The notes below the pieces were generated by a model. The model ran no database searches. It was not told the origin of the DNA and saw only the letters and a list, made by a program, of their open reading frames with translations. Of a DNA stretch of 64,000 bases, positions 24,741 through 37,400 are shown piece after piece (position 1 is the stretch's first letter; the number at the start of each line of letters is the position of its first letter). The stretch lies in assembly GCA_026724425.1 (NCBI GenBank), contig JAIUCV010000584.1, positions 372,001 through 436,000 on the forward strand. Reading direction: 5' to 3'. The position numbers and the translations under genes are program-made. The DNA comes from Erythrophleum ivorense (taxonomy: Eukaryota > Streptophyta > Magnoliopsida > Fabales > Fabaceae).

Positions 24741-26624
24741 TGTGTAGCTTTAGTGAATGTTCCAAAAGTATAATTGGATCCCATTTGATATGTTTAGGCC
24801 AAAGGAATCAAGCTCCACCTCCTTATGGATGTTTGGCAGAAGGAGAGGAATAAATTCCAAAGAGAAAAGTGTGTTCTTGCATACATGGTAGCTCTCTCTC
24901 CTTTCTCTCATGCTTATATGGGTATTTTCTTGTCTTTAAATGTGTGTGTGCATGTTCAAGCTATGAAACATGTTTTTAGTGTATATGTACATGCCATGGT
25001 ACCATGATTCCTTGTTTATGTGTTTAAAAGATGCTTTTATGAACATGTTTTAACTTGTATGAGCTTGGTAAAGCCAAAAGTCCCTTAGCTAGGGTGAGGA
25101 TGAGCTAAAAGTCCCTATAAATGGGTAAGACAAAGCTAAAAGTCTCTAAAAGAGTGAGGCTTAGTCAAAAGTCCTAAAGAGAATGGATGAGACTAAACCA
25201 TTATCTTGGCAAGCCTATGTATGTTGTATGTGACTTCTTGAATGAAGGAAATGTTCTATGTATGTTTATGAATTTCAAGATAACCATGCATGCATTTTTA
25301 GACTTGAAATTGCATCCATTATGTGTGTTTGAAAGGGAGAAGGGCTATTGCAGTTCCTAGAATCTCACTCTTCCCTCCCCATTGCCTAACATGTCTAGGT
25401 GGACCAAGTGAGCCAAGAAATGAGAGCCAACATACTTAGAGGCAAGGAGATTGGTAAGGAATTTTTTAAGTAGTTGTTTTGTAACCATCTTGTTGTCAAA
25501 AGATGTAACCCAATAATGTATATGATGTATAAGCCCTTGAACACTTGTAAATGTATGGATATATGGTGTATGTATGAGAATTGGATCCATATGAATGATA
25601 GTGTATGCTTTTGAGATGGAAATGCAAATAATGCATGTATGTTCCTTGTGTATATCATCAAGAGGGAGAGTGAATTTATGAGGTCTAGGGCTTTGGATCC
25701 TTGGGACATGTTTAGTAGGCTATTTTTATTCTTTTCCATGTGCTCAAGTGGTCCTAGAAAATCTAGAAGCCAAATTGAACCGTTCTTGACCCTTAAAGAG
25801 GCATAAAAATGCTATTTTGCAACCTTATATCACAAAGTGATCAAATGGACGAATTTTCCTATGAAATCTGGTATGCATATAGATCTCATCTAGACCTTTT
25901 TGGGAAGCTAAAGATAGATTATTTGGAGATCTAGAGAATTAATTATGAATTTTCAAAGTTTTCAAAAAGCTATTGAACTAATATGGTTACCATCCATATG
26001 GTCAATTTCTTTTCTTGCATCATTCAAGGGCCAAATGTTATCTAATGCTTACAAAATTTTACAAAAATAAATTAGACATAATAAGCTTTCCATGGCCACT
26101 AAAATCATCTTGTTTGGAGGTCTGCGCAGAGAGATATGAATTTTTGAAGTTTAGAGTCAATACTAATAACATAGCAGTACCTTTGGTATTGTTCCATCAA
26201 TTTTTCGTGGCTAAACATTTTTTTTGTCTAGACTTATTTTTACCTAAAGTTAATATCTATAGCTTTCCAAAATGGTATAGTGTGCTTGATTTTGTTTTTT
26301 CTAGAATTAGTTATGAATTTCCAAAATTGGCATAAAAAATATGGCAATAGAACCTGAGACTGATTTGATGATTTTGTATATGTATGCTCCAAACTTAGGT
26401 TTTATGGAACATTTGGTAATGGTTTTGAGTTGTATGAATGTATTTTAATTAGAGGATGATATGGGTGAGTTAATATGGTCCATGGAATGTGAAACAAAAA
26501 ATTTAAGTATTACATAACGCAAAATATTCCATTATTTTAATTGAATTTTTCCTTTGAGAATTGCTATGCCAAGGGAAGGAAGCTAAGATATGAATAAGAA
26601 AGGCTAGATAAATATGGTGTTACA
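24741..26624 (+). mobile_element. C-family LTR, 5'-truncated
   Basis: Begins in the middle of the C LTR (equivalent to about 22615) directly after the end of the C 3' LTR at 24740, so it is the host into which that C element inserted. It ends at 26624 in GGTGTTACA, sharing CTAGATAAATATGGTGTTAC with the C LTR at 54803. The next base is integrase coding sequence, so this LTR was an insertion in that gene. Confidence 0.8.
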
Positions 26625-26820
26625 TTTAACATAGCCTACCACCCCCAAACAGATAGCCAAATAAAGAGGACAACCTAAACCCTAGAAGACATGTTGAGGG
26701 CTTATGTTTTAAAGATGAAAAGGAAATGGGATACCTATTTGTTATTAGTAGAGTTTACATATAATAATAGCCATTAGTCTAACTTTCAAATGGCACCATA
26801 TGAGGCATTATATGGGAGGA
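26625..26820 (+). pseudogene. pol: C-family gypsy integrase, catalytic-core end
   Basis: One plus-strand frame, with two stops, contains A-Y-H-P-Q-T-D followed by a T-L-E-D-M-L-R-A block, then V-E-F-T-Y-N-N-S and M-A-P-Y-E-A-L-Y-G-R. These are hallmark residues of the C-terminal part of the Ty3/gypsy integrase core. The frame is cut at 26820 by the E solo LTR and resumes at 30553. Upstream integrase is lost behind the C LTR ending at 26624. Confidence 0.9.
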
Positions 26821-27562
26821 TGTAACATCCCTAAAATTAGGATTTTCTAATTATTTAGTATTTTATATAATGAATTTATTAACCTTTAATAAAAAGAATT
26901 TAAATGAAATAGCTTTGTATATGAGGATTATAAGCTGAATAGGACCTATAGGAATTTTTTAGATTTTAGGGGGTCCAGGGGCAAAATTGTCATTTGCCAC
27001 TCGGACAAACTTTGATAAATTTTCTAGAAGGAATGGGAACATTAGGGGAATAAATAACCCCTGAAACTCCTTCAAGGTTTCTTAGCCCTTTATCTATTTC
27101 TATTTCTATAGTTATTACAACTTCTTTTTCTAGCTAGCTCATGGCTACTGATCGGGCTAACCAGATCCTGGATCGGATCCCGCCAGACCATCCGGACAAC
27201 GTGGCGTCATTAGACCTATCTCATCAAACTGAGTTTAACCGTAGGTCACGGATTCCTGAGATTCTTGCCTGATTTTTTGATATTTGTGCCTAAAGCCACG
27301 AATAGAGGGTGAAACTAGAGTTCCCTAAACTTTCAAGCAATTTATACATTTTGCCTAGCATATAACTTTTCTTTGCATTTTAGTCCCCAGCTCTTTCATA
27401 CTTGAATTTGGAGACTCTTCGGGACCTTTTGGAAACATTAAACGAGACCCACATAGGGACAAATAATATTAAAATATAACAGAGAACCTAGAAAATACAG
27501 ATTAAATATTATGGAAAACTTAGAAAAATAATGGCAATTTTATAAGTCTAACCGAGGACGAG

Positions 27563-27640
27563 CTGACGTGGCACCAGGAAGTTGGGAAGGTGTTGATGTG
27601 GCACCATGTAGAAAAAAAAGAGATGATGTGGCACCATGTG
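27563..27640 (+). repeat. Three ~30-bp spaced GAYGTGGCACCA motifs
   Basis: GACGTGGCACCA at about 27565, then GATGTGGCACCA at about 27595 and 27625. The first keeps an ACGT core; the other two show C-to-T change. Confidence 0.6.
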
Positions 27641-29190
27641 TGAAGAAGAAGCTGGAAGTTGGAAGAGAATTCTGGAAACTACATGAGCTACAGAGTGATT
27701 AGACAGGTTTGTGTCAGCAAATCTTAGAAATCTCACACATTATGAAAAAGTTACAGCTGACTTCAGCATGACATAGATGCTGACTTAAGCGGCATTAAAT
27801 GCAATCTTATCTTCACATATTATGAAAAAGTAACCAGAGTATTCCAATGGTAAATATTCGTCCGTAAAACGTAATACAATCTAAACTGTTGATGCAATCT
27901 AATGGCTTAGATTTCTTCACCTTTTTGAGATCAAACCACCACCTTTGATCTAAATCTAAAGGCCTACATTTTATCTTTTATTTCAAGGTTAAATCTTGAC
28001 CATCCATGTAATCTAAAGGCCAAGATCTTCCACCTTAAAGTTAATTAAATCATAACCATTCATAACTAGTATATATATGAACCACACACACACTTTCATG
28101 CCATTTTCTCATACACAAATACACTCCAAAATTTGGCCAAGACAAAGAGAAGGAGAAGGAGAAGGAGCTCGGCCTAAGGAAGAAGAGAAGGGAGAAGGAA
28201 GAGAGAGGGAAAAGCCACCGGGGAAAATCAAGCACCGCAGAGCTAAGGTAACATAGATAGCCTTTCTTCTTCTTGGTTTTTCTTCTATTTTTCTTCAAGA
28301 ATTCTTCTCTTCTCTTTCTCTCTAAATTTCGTACATGGCATGAGGAGATGGGAAATTTTGTTGTTTCCATGAATTCTAGCCAAGAAAAGATAGAGAAATC
28401 ATATATATGGCTTATGGATTCATGTGATTCAAGAAAATTCCTATTCTTGACAATTTTTCTACAAATCAAGAAGCTTTGTATTTCAAGATGCCATGGGAGA
28501 AATTGAAGAGAAAATAAAAGGGGAAGTGATGGAAGAAAGCCTAAGGAAGAGGAAGATTAATACAACTTTGATTTTCATGAAGAAATTGGCAAGGAAACCC
28601 TAGAATTTTATCTTAAGAAAACTGTAGAATCCATATGAAATCTCCAAAAATTGATTGAGGGCTTTTGTTTATCATCCTTGAATAAGTATGTGTGGCTATT
28701 TGGCAACATAAGAATGAAGCAAAACCATATGTCTTCTTAGATGTATAGATTCGGCCAACACATGTATATATACCTAAGGAAGAATTTTCTTAAATCCAAC
28801 TAAATTAGGTTAATCTACATGAAAAAAAAGGCCTATGGTGAAATTTTGGCAAATTATGGATCATTGTATAAAAAGTCACATTTTTGAGAAAAAGTTTTGA
28901 CCAAGATATTCTTGAATTTTCCCTGATGTTATTTGACATGTTCTGGATGATTGTTGTGGCCTAAGATGTTTTATGTGCTGCCTAAATTATGTTGATATTT
29001 ATTTTGTGAATTTTGGAGCTCATTTGAGATAGTTGGAAGATTATGCAGTAGTATGTCAAGAATAAAATATATGGTAACATGTGTTCTAGAATTGCACTGT
29101 TTGCTATGCTAATATATTATTTAATTTCTTGACATAGATAATATGTTGTTTGTTGCCTGATTATATGAGCATGGGTTATTTGGTAAAGGA

Positions 29191-29266
29191 CTAGCCAATA
29201 TATAGGGGGGGCAGGGGGTGAGCCCAAAAAACTGGCCAATATATAGGGTGGACAGGGGTGAGCCCT
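29191..29266 (+). repeat. Tandem duplication, about 41-bp unit, G-rich
   Basis: Two copies of a unit beginning CTAGCCAATATATAGGG, with G-runs, and ending GGGTGAGCCC, in the E LTR. Confidence 0.75.
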
Positions 29267-29540
29267 ATGTATGTGCTAGAGTTGACCATTGGGTAGCTGT
29301 TGTTGTATTGGATGTCTAATCTCATAGATATTTGAAAATGTTTAAACAACTAATTTACAGACTCCAGTACATAGTCATGCTATTGAGATTATTTATGCAT
29401 AGAGTTGTGCAAGGCAGTTCTTTTCCAAATATACCTATATGCCTTGATCAAATGATGGCTTGGATGACATATTATTGTGATATTTTATATGACTTTCCTT
29501 GGGTACCCACTGAGGGACGCCTCAGTAAAGGAATCAGGGT

Positions 29541-29620
29541 GAGCCTGCTATGTCATGGTAGTGCAAGAAGAGCTAAGCTTGAGCCTGCTATGTCATGGCA
29601 GTGCAAGAAGAGCTAAGCTT
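29541..29620 (+). repeat. Perfectly phased 40-bp tandem duplication
   Basis: 29541-29580 and 29581-29620 differ at one base (T versus C at unit position 19). Unit begins GAGCCTGCTATGTCATGG. This looks recent. Confidence 0.9.
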
Positions 29621-30552
29621 GATCCTGCCGAAGCTAGTGCGACACGGTCTGAGTGTTGGACCTAGCGGTCTCCAAGGCCTAATGGTCAAGAGAGAATAAA
29701 TATTGTTTGTGACACCTTCTCTATTCTATGCATATAGAAATCTCTTGAATATCTTGCAATTGTTGAATATCAATTATGTTGAGACAATTTTTGTGTTCAT
29801 CCATGTCTTATCTTTAGATGTAATATGCCTATCCACTTTGTTATTTCATATTCACGTTAGATATTGCTAACAGGTATATCTCTTTGCTTATATTATTCAG
29901 TAAATTAATTGTCTTACCATTATATTGCTTGTTATCTATTAATAGTACTTGGCTCTTCTTCATGGATATTAAGTGGTATTAATCCTGTCTATGTTACTGA
30001 GAAAATTATTTCTCACTCTATTGTGGTTTATATTTTTCTTAGATGCCAATCTATCAAGTGACCCTAGAACTCCAAGCAAAGTGGATCCAGTTCCCACTCA
30101 AGAGGTGGGTTTTTGTCATCCATAATATACGCATCATATCATGTGATGACGTTGTTCATATTGTACCAGTATATTTTGTGTCCCCAGGAGAACTGGAGTC
30201 CCACACATTCCTAATGGGTGGAATTGACCCTCCTGCTCCTCCATTTATATGAACAGAGGCCCAGTTACTGATATTAACCCTTTTATTATCTAGGGGACTT
30301 TCTTTTTGAATGGTTATAGGATAGATTCTCTTTTGATGTGACGTGACTTGTATGACCCCATTCCCTTATGAAGGAACTCTTGAACTAATTTGTATAAGTT
30401 ATGGTGTACTTTTCGTTATTGTTGTAGTCCACTACGCCATTAATTAGAGTTTATTGTGAAGGAATGATTATAATAGAAAAAGTGATTAAACTCAAATAAG
30501 GAATTCTTCACAAATATATAAAATAAAGAAGGGTATTAGAAGAGGTGTTACA

Positions 30553-31180
30553 GAGGAAGTGTAGATCCCTTGTGTATTGGATTAAGATTGGAGAGAAAAG
30601 CCTTATAGGCCCAAAAATAGTAAACCAAACTTTTAAATAGATAGAAATGATTAGAAAGAAACTTTTAACAGTTCAAAGTAGGCAAAAGAATTATGCAAAT
30701 AAAAGAAGAAGGCTGTTAGAGTTTAAAGTTGCAGACCATATATTCATAAGCGTACCTCCACTCACAGGGATAGGTAGGTCCACAAAAAATAAAAAACTTA
30801 GTCTAAAGTACATAGGTCCATTTTAGATTCTAGACAAGATCGAACTAGTAGCCTACAAATTAGGCCTTCTTCCAAATCTAGCCTAAGCACACAATATGTT
30901 CCATGTATCCTGGCTTAAAAAGTACCATCCTAACCCCACACATGTCATAGAATGTAAGAATGTGCATTTATAGGACAATTTATCTTATATAGTATCACTA
31001 AATTGAATTATGGATGCTAAGCTTAAGCAATTAGAGAACAAATGTATACCACAAGTGAAAGTGGTTTGGAAAGGACAATCTCCTTAGGGGACCACCTAAG
31101 AACTAGAAGAAGAGATGAGAAAGAAACATTTAAGGTTATTTCAATGAGGCATGTATCTAAATTTTGAGAACGAAATTTTA
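30553..31180 (+). pseudogene. pol: C-family gypsy integrase C-terminus, resumed
   Basis: Continues the integrase interrupted at 26820: a R-K-C-R-S-L block, then Q-S-R-Q-K-N-Y-A, E-F-K-V-A-D-H-I-F, and near 30915-31120 L-K-K-Y-H-P-N-P-T-H, C-I-P-Q-V-K-V-V-W-K-G and E-L-E-E-E-M-R-K-K-H. This is the GPY-like and chromodomain-like end of a plant chromovirus integrase. Several stops and at least one frameshift break it. It runs straight into a PPT and a C LTR. The first five bases are the second copy of the E target site. Confidence 0.87.
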
Positions 31181-31194
31181 TTTGAGGGGCAAAA
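31181..31194 (+). other. C-element polypurine tract
   Basis: TTTGAGGGGCAAAA directly precedes the C LTR. Confidence 0.7.
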
Positions 31195-33246
31195 TCTAAT
31201 ACCTGGTCTTTCAAAAACTGAACTAAAAGTGGTAAGATAATAAAAGAGAATCTTAGAATAAAATGAAATAGGGTCAAGTAAGATATAATGACAATATGCG
31301 CATCCATAAATAAGGTAATAAAGCTAAAGATGGCTTGAAAATGGAGCTAAAGTGGCTAAAGAGTTTAAATAGAAAAGGTAGTGGGAAAATCATAATTTTG
31401 GGTAACTTTTTAAGAACTCAAAGAAAAAAGTTTTAAATGGCAAAATTAAGTTCCTAGGGTTCTCAAAGGCCCTAAAAATCATAAAAATCATTAGAATGAC
31501 CATAACCCTTCTGACATACATTTTAAGCTATTGATTGAACCAAACTTTGGCTAGACGATTCGAAATAGTTCAAAACTCCATAAATTAGGAAGTAAATTTT
31601 TTTAATAAACTAGAGGACCTAATTTTCTTTTGAAAAAGATAGTTCTAAAAATTAGCTAAAATGAGCCTAAAGAGAGGAATTGAAGATTAAAGGCATAATG
31701 AGAATTATTAAATTAATTATAAAACACCTCTTTTCTTTAAAAGAAAAGAGAAGAGGGAGGAAAAAAGGCCAAAAACAGTAATGATTTATACATGTTTTCA
31801 CCTTATGCCATGTATCAAACTTCTTCTCCTCTTGGGTACTTTTGTTTGATAGTTTTAGTTTCTTGAAAAGAACAATTTGGGGATTGGTTTCTTGGAAGAA
31901 GGAGAGGAATTGAGGAACTAAGTATAGCATCAAATTCTCCTCTTGATAAGCTTTTAAACAAGGTATGTATCATGGTGGAAAACTTGCTTCCTATCTTCTC
32001 CTTCCTATCCATGTTAGGCCAGACCTAGAGCTTCATAGCAAGAATTTGTTTTAGACTAAATCATGAAAGAACTAGAGGATTGGGAGCGAGGAGAATAAGA
32101 TGGAACCAATGGAATTCATTAGAAGCTTATAAAATGCAACTTGTGGCCATCAGGGTTTCTTTTGCACTTTAAGAGTTTTGGAACTATTAGAAGGCATTTT
32201 AAGCTATATGAATTCATAATTAACATAGAGAGAAACCAAGGAATGCTCATATGCATCAAATTCCCAAAGGGAAGAAGCAAAACTTCATTTTGCTTCCATG
32301 TAGGTGTAGTTTTGGCCAAGTTAAGTCTAGCACACTTAGAAAGTGTTTTCTTGGATTCTAATGATTTAAGAGACTTAGATATGATGAATAAATAATTATT
32401 GAGCCATTGAATTGAATTTTGGAGCCTTAAATTGAAAGTTGACATTTTAAAGCCTAAATAAGGTTAAAGAAGCAAGTTAGTCTTAAACCCTTATAACCAA
32501 TCATATGATGATCCAAATGAGTTTCTTTAAAGTTATAAGACTTATAGCAAGTGAGAGTTTGGGGTTTAGCAAGTGAAAACCAAGGGTTACTTCTTAGTAG
32601 ACCTAAACTAACCTTAAATTCCATATTAGACTTTAATGAGATTAAGTGAAGATAATGAGACATAAAATGAATCAAAATGGATTGATTTGCCTTATAATTA
32701 CTATGTGTAGGCCAAGCTAGCCCAAACTCACTAAAGTGTGGATGCCAAGTGAAGGAAAGACAAGAGAAAAACCAAGAGCAAGTGGGTTAGTGATGTCTTA
32801 AAGTCTTGCAAGTCTTAAAGTAGGTTTATCTTCCTATCTTGCATGTATTTGAATGCTTGATTGAGTTGAGATGCTTGTATATGTTATTGCTTAGTATATT
32901 CATGAGTTATGTCTTGATATGTTTTCCATTATGAGTATTATGCATGAGTTTGGCATGGTTTTTGACTCTTAGCTCCTAATGGCATAGAATTAAATGTAAT
33001 AGTTATTCTTTAGCCCTAGATTGAGTGTAGTTGAGCCTAGCTAGCTTTTTTTTATGCCATGGCTTGATGAGAAATGACTTTTCATGTTAAAAGTTGCATT
33101 TGAGTTACATAAGGCATATGATTGGCATTCTTGTACCACATGCATGGCATTTCCTCATAGTGTTCATATATGCATCGATTGGTTGAGATTAGCTATTGAG
33201 ATTATACTTGAAATCTCACCTATGTATTCCCACTAACTATTTCAGG
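31195..33246 (+). mobile_element. C-family 3' LTR, cut by CACTA element
   Basis: Starts TCTAATACCTGG (TG decayed) after the PPT, and matches the first two thirds of other C LTRs, though more diverged. It stops at the CACTA terminus at 33247; the rest of the LTR is not found again in the window. Confidence 0.72.
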
Positions 33247-33801
33247 CACTACCACAGAAATAGGATTTGTTGTCTCACATTCATTAGCAGTTCCTATAAA
33301 ACCGCCAACAAAAGTCAAGTATAGTTGGCAGTTACAATAACTACCAACAAAAATCCAAAATTAAAAAGGGAAATAAAAAAAAATCACTTTTTGTTGGCGA
33401 TTCCTACAGACTGCCAATAAAGAGAGCCTATGTTAGTGGTTCTTAAGAATTGTCAACATTAATTCACCTTTTGTTTGGCTAATGTTGGCAGTTTACTATG
33501 AACCGCCAACAAAAACATTGGCCTATGTTGGCCATTCGTATAAACCACCAACATTAAGACTTTTGTTGGTGATTCCTAGTGAATTGCCAATAAAAACCTA
33601 TGTGCTACATTGGCAATTCTATATGAACTGCCAACAAAACTTAGTTTTTATTGGTGGTTCACTAGGAACCACCAACATAGGTCTACTAGGAACCACCAAT
33701 TCTATTTGCTTTTTAAACTCTCCTCTATACATTTTTGTGTCCACCCCTTACACTTCCTCTCTTCTTCTTGAAAATGCATGTAAGCAGCAAAGATTCCATC
33801 G
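33247..33801 (+). mobile_element. CACTA (En/Spm) transposon terminus
   Basis: CACTACCACAGAAATAG at 33247 matches the 5'-CACTA terminal signature of the CMC superfamily. It is followed by subterminal repeats (33288-33700), as is usual for these transposons. No transposase is present: the element is cut at 33802 by a G2 LTR and its other end is not in the window. Confidence 0.75.
33288..33700. repeat. CACTA subterminal repeats, each a hairpin
   Basis: About eight full and two partial units like GTTGGCGGTTC-N5-8-GAACCGCCAAC, near 33325, 33393, 33433, 33484, 33528, 33564, 33610 and 33650, spaced mostly 36-51 bp. In CACTA elements subterminal repeats bind the transposase; here every unit is itself an inverted repeat. 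Confidence 0.8.
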
Positions 33802-34420
33802 TATAATAACCTTAATTCTTAATTATTGTGATTAGGCTTAATTCTACAATTACTAATCCTAAATCAAGGTATAAAGACATTACAATTAATTACATTAAGA
33901 AAAAGTGGAAAAATTTGAACCTTGATATCATTAGGGTCATTAGCTAAACAGTCATGATTAATCAAGTCATCTAGTGATCCTAAATATCAATCAAGACCTT
34001 GGATTCATCTCGTTATTGATTTCAACTCACAAAAACCTCTTATGATTATTCCAAGTCATTATATAACATTATCAAAGTAAATTTCAAGGTTTCTGAGTCA
34101 AAAATAGGAGTTTAGGAACCTTTACCACAACATGGACCTTCCTCGCCATAGCTAAGTTAGTTACTTGAACCTGAAAACCAAGTTTGAAGGACTCTTGTCA
34201 CAACTTGGTGTATCCACACCATGATATAAGTGCTCTCGGGAACTACTATTCACACTTTTGCACCGCAGTGAGTCACGACGGGTGAGCATCCTGGAACCTA
34301 CTATATAAAATTTCACGATCCGCGCCACGACAGGCCTGGGCTGTGGCAAAACTAGCTATTGGAACCCAGAATTTTCCTCCCTTAATTCTCACCATAACTT
34401 GATCCTTTTGTGTCATAGCA

Positions 34421-37400
34421 TGTAACACCATACTTTTAAGACTCAATTCATACAATTCTCATGCTTCATTTCATGCTTGTTCTATAGGAGGCAACATAAT
34501 GTCATTCATTTTCATGGATAAGTTACGTTTCTCTACGGGTAAAATTTTTCTTTCAGAGTCCTGTGGGTCATATGGACTTATGTATCATATTTTCATATCT
34601 AAATACATAGATACAAGCCATTTCCATAATCAAAATTAGCCTAGAGGTCGTGCAAAGCAAAGGAAAGCATGAAATCTCATGGAGTAATTTCAGACAGAAT
34701 TTTGGCTTTTTTGTCATAAATGTTGAAAAATCATAACTAATTCTAGAAAAATTAAAATCATACATTCTTGACTATTCTGGAAAGCTACACATGTCTACTT
34801 CATGCTAAAAATATTTCTAGACCATAACACCTATCACAAAAAGGCGTTTGACATTCGAAAAAATCTAGAGGTTAGGCTATTCATTGGTGCTATCACAGAA
34901 TTTTACAGCAAATTTAAAAAATATCCAATTAATTTCACAAAAATCCAATCCATGTAAATGATACCAATCTAGAAATCTATGGATATTAGCTAGAGGTAAA
35001 AATAACTCTAGACTAGTTCGAGCACTCCTAGACCTCAAAACTCAATCAAACAGTAACTGAGGTCAGATGGAGTTCTTGATACTGGACAGATTTTTTGAAA
35101 ATTTATATCTCCCTCTCTAGACATCCAAATGAGGTGCTTCTAGTTGGTACAAGTCACTGGAAATGTCTAATTTCTTTGTATAAAATTTCTTGAGAATTGG
35201 ACATCATTTGAGCCCTATGTGATATATTTCATTTTCGGACTAGTATGAACAGTGACATGACCAAAACTAGAAAATTTTCCAACTTTGAAAATTCAACAAA
35301 TATTCTCTAGACGTCTGAAAATTATGTTCTTTATCTTTTCAAAAATCTCTCAACAAGATCTAATTACGTGCCAAATCTCAGATCAAAAAGAGTTCATTTG
35401 GATAAAAAGTGATATAGGGTCCATTATGGTCAATTTTGGCTCCATATAGGATATCAAAATGTCCAAATGGCTTTCCTTGGCAAGTCTAAAAGTATAATTA
35501 TGACTTGTATGAACTTCCAAAATAGTCATAAACCCCATACATCTCAATTTAGCCATTCCACTTCCACTTATACACTAATGCTTCAAACTTTCAAGAAGCA
35601 AAATTTGGCATTTCATACCAATATACATTCTAAAGGTCACATAACATAATCTCTCATTTATACATGACATATTATCATAATTATACATGCTCATAAAGTC
35701 ATTTGTCATATACAACCATAGATTGCACATTTGCCACCTTGATGGTTTTAAAGAAGCCAATTCTATGCATTTCAATGTCATGCTTTCATCTCTTAAGTGA
35801 TTGACTCCCATCTCCTTGCTATCTTGATCCACCTAGCATGTTAGAGCATTGGAGAGGAAGGGATGAGATTCAAAGAATCCCAATAGCTCATCTCCCATTC
35901 AATCATACATAAAGTATACAAAACAAGTCTTACAAATGTATGCATGGGCATATTAACATGTGGAAGCATTCAAGAAGCATTTTCAACATTTGAATAAGTT
36001 ATACATAGTTTACAAAGGCTTGCCAAGCAAGTGGATTGGCCTCACCCATTTACTTGTGGATTTTGGACTTGCCTCATCCATTCTTTAAGAGGTTCATAGA
36101 CTCAACCGTGCTCTTAGGAGTCAACTTCACTTTTGGAAGACTCTTTGCCTTGTCTCAACCAATGTTAAGGATTTTTGGCTCATCCTTACCATAGCTAAAA
36201 GGTTTTTAGCTTCACCATACTCAAGCAAACCAAAGCAAATATCATAAACATCATTTAGAAACATAATACATCATTATGGTACCATGGCATATAAAATCAT
36301 GCTAGAATATTTCTCATGGCTTAAAACATACATACACACATTCAAGATAATGTAAGCACACATCTATGCATGAAAGAAGGTGGAGAGAGCTACCTTGCTT
36401 TCATTTGCACACTTTTCCTTAAGCTTTGAATCCTCTCTCTTGACCTCACATACCTAAGGAGGTAGAGATCATTCCTCTTGGCCTAAACACATCATATGGA
36501 AGCTAATTATATTCTTGAAGCAAAGTTTAAGGTTACACAACTTGCTTAGATACTAGCTTGACTCATTAGCCTTTTTATATTTCCAAGAATGCACCTAATG
36601 AAGCAACACCCATCAAATAAATTCTAGGCTCCATTCTTTCCTTTCAAATATGATTATTGACTCCTTTTAAAGCTCTTGAAGTCATCATACAATTAAAATA
36701 AGGAGCCTAACTACATGTTGCTTCTTTAAGTCATATTATGGAACATAAGGTACCAACTCACTTTTTATGGTTTCTAAATTTTTCCCAAGGCCTCCCCTCA
36801 TCTTCATTAATCATATATGACTCAAAAATGGGTTTAGAAAAATTTAAAACTATCCCTAGTTATATAAACCCCTTTAGGTTAAGGCTATGGGAGACTTCGG
36901 CTTCCATGGAGTTTGCTTTGTTTTCTTGATGAAGGAAGCACATGGGGAGACTTCTAGGGATCTTAGGAACTCATTCAAATACTTATTTAGGCATAAGAAT
37001 TAAGAGATTAAATCAGATTTTACAAAGAACATATGAAACCCTAGACTTTGCATCTTGAATTTTCATGGTTATTTGTTAATTCTCTTTGCATATTCTTAAT
37101 CTCCGCACCCTTTTTCCTAAGAATCACTCTTGGTTCTGCCTAAAAATCAAACCCTCCTAAGGTTTCTTGAGTGGGGCAAAATGGTGGAGGAAGGGGAGGA
37201 AGAGATAGTAACTAGGGAAGAAGAAATTATCTTATTTTCTTACTTTTTCTCACTTGAATCTTGTCTTCTTTGAGCTCCTCTCTTCAAATCCAAATCTTTC
37301 CCTTAATTTCTCCCTTAAAACAGATTTATAAACTTCATTATAAGCATAGGAAGAAAGCTGAAGAGGAGAGGAACAAGCTTGGAAGAAAAAGGAGCATGAA

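Larger units (their letters stand above)
26821..30552 (+). mobile_element. E-family solo LTR with TSD GAGGA
   Basis: 3732 bp from TGTAACATCCC to GGTGTTACA, flanked by GAGGA at 26816-26820 and 30553-30557. The flanks are the two halves of one integrase frame, so both edges are certain. There is no PBS, PPT or coding interior, so it arose by LTR-LTR recombination. It contains several short tandem repeats and a 400-bp module shared in inverse orientation with the G1 LTR. Confidence 0.93.

Noticed and set aside
28050..28506. 139-codon minus ORF and 77-codon plus ORF
   Set aside because: Inside the E solo LTR in a purine/pyrimidine-biased stretch; overlapping frames on both strands indicate composition, not coding.
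29200..29262. Potential G-quadruplex
   Set aside because: The G-runs are split by a loop of over 20 bases and arise from a tandem duplication; weak evidence.
33247..33710. Possible CRISPR-like or MITE array
   Set aside because: Units are self-complementary and diverged and lie beside a CACTA end; subterminal repeats explain them, and CRISPR is not expected in plant DNA.
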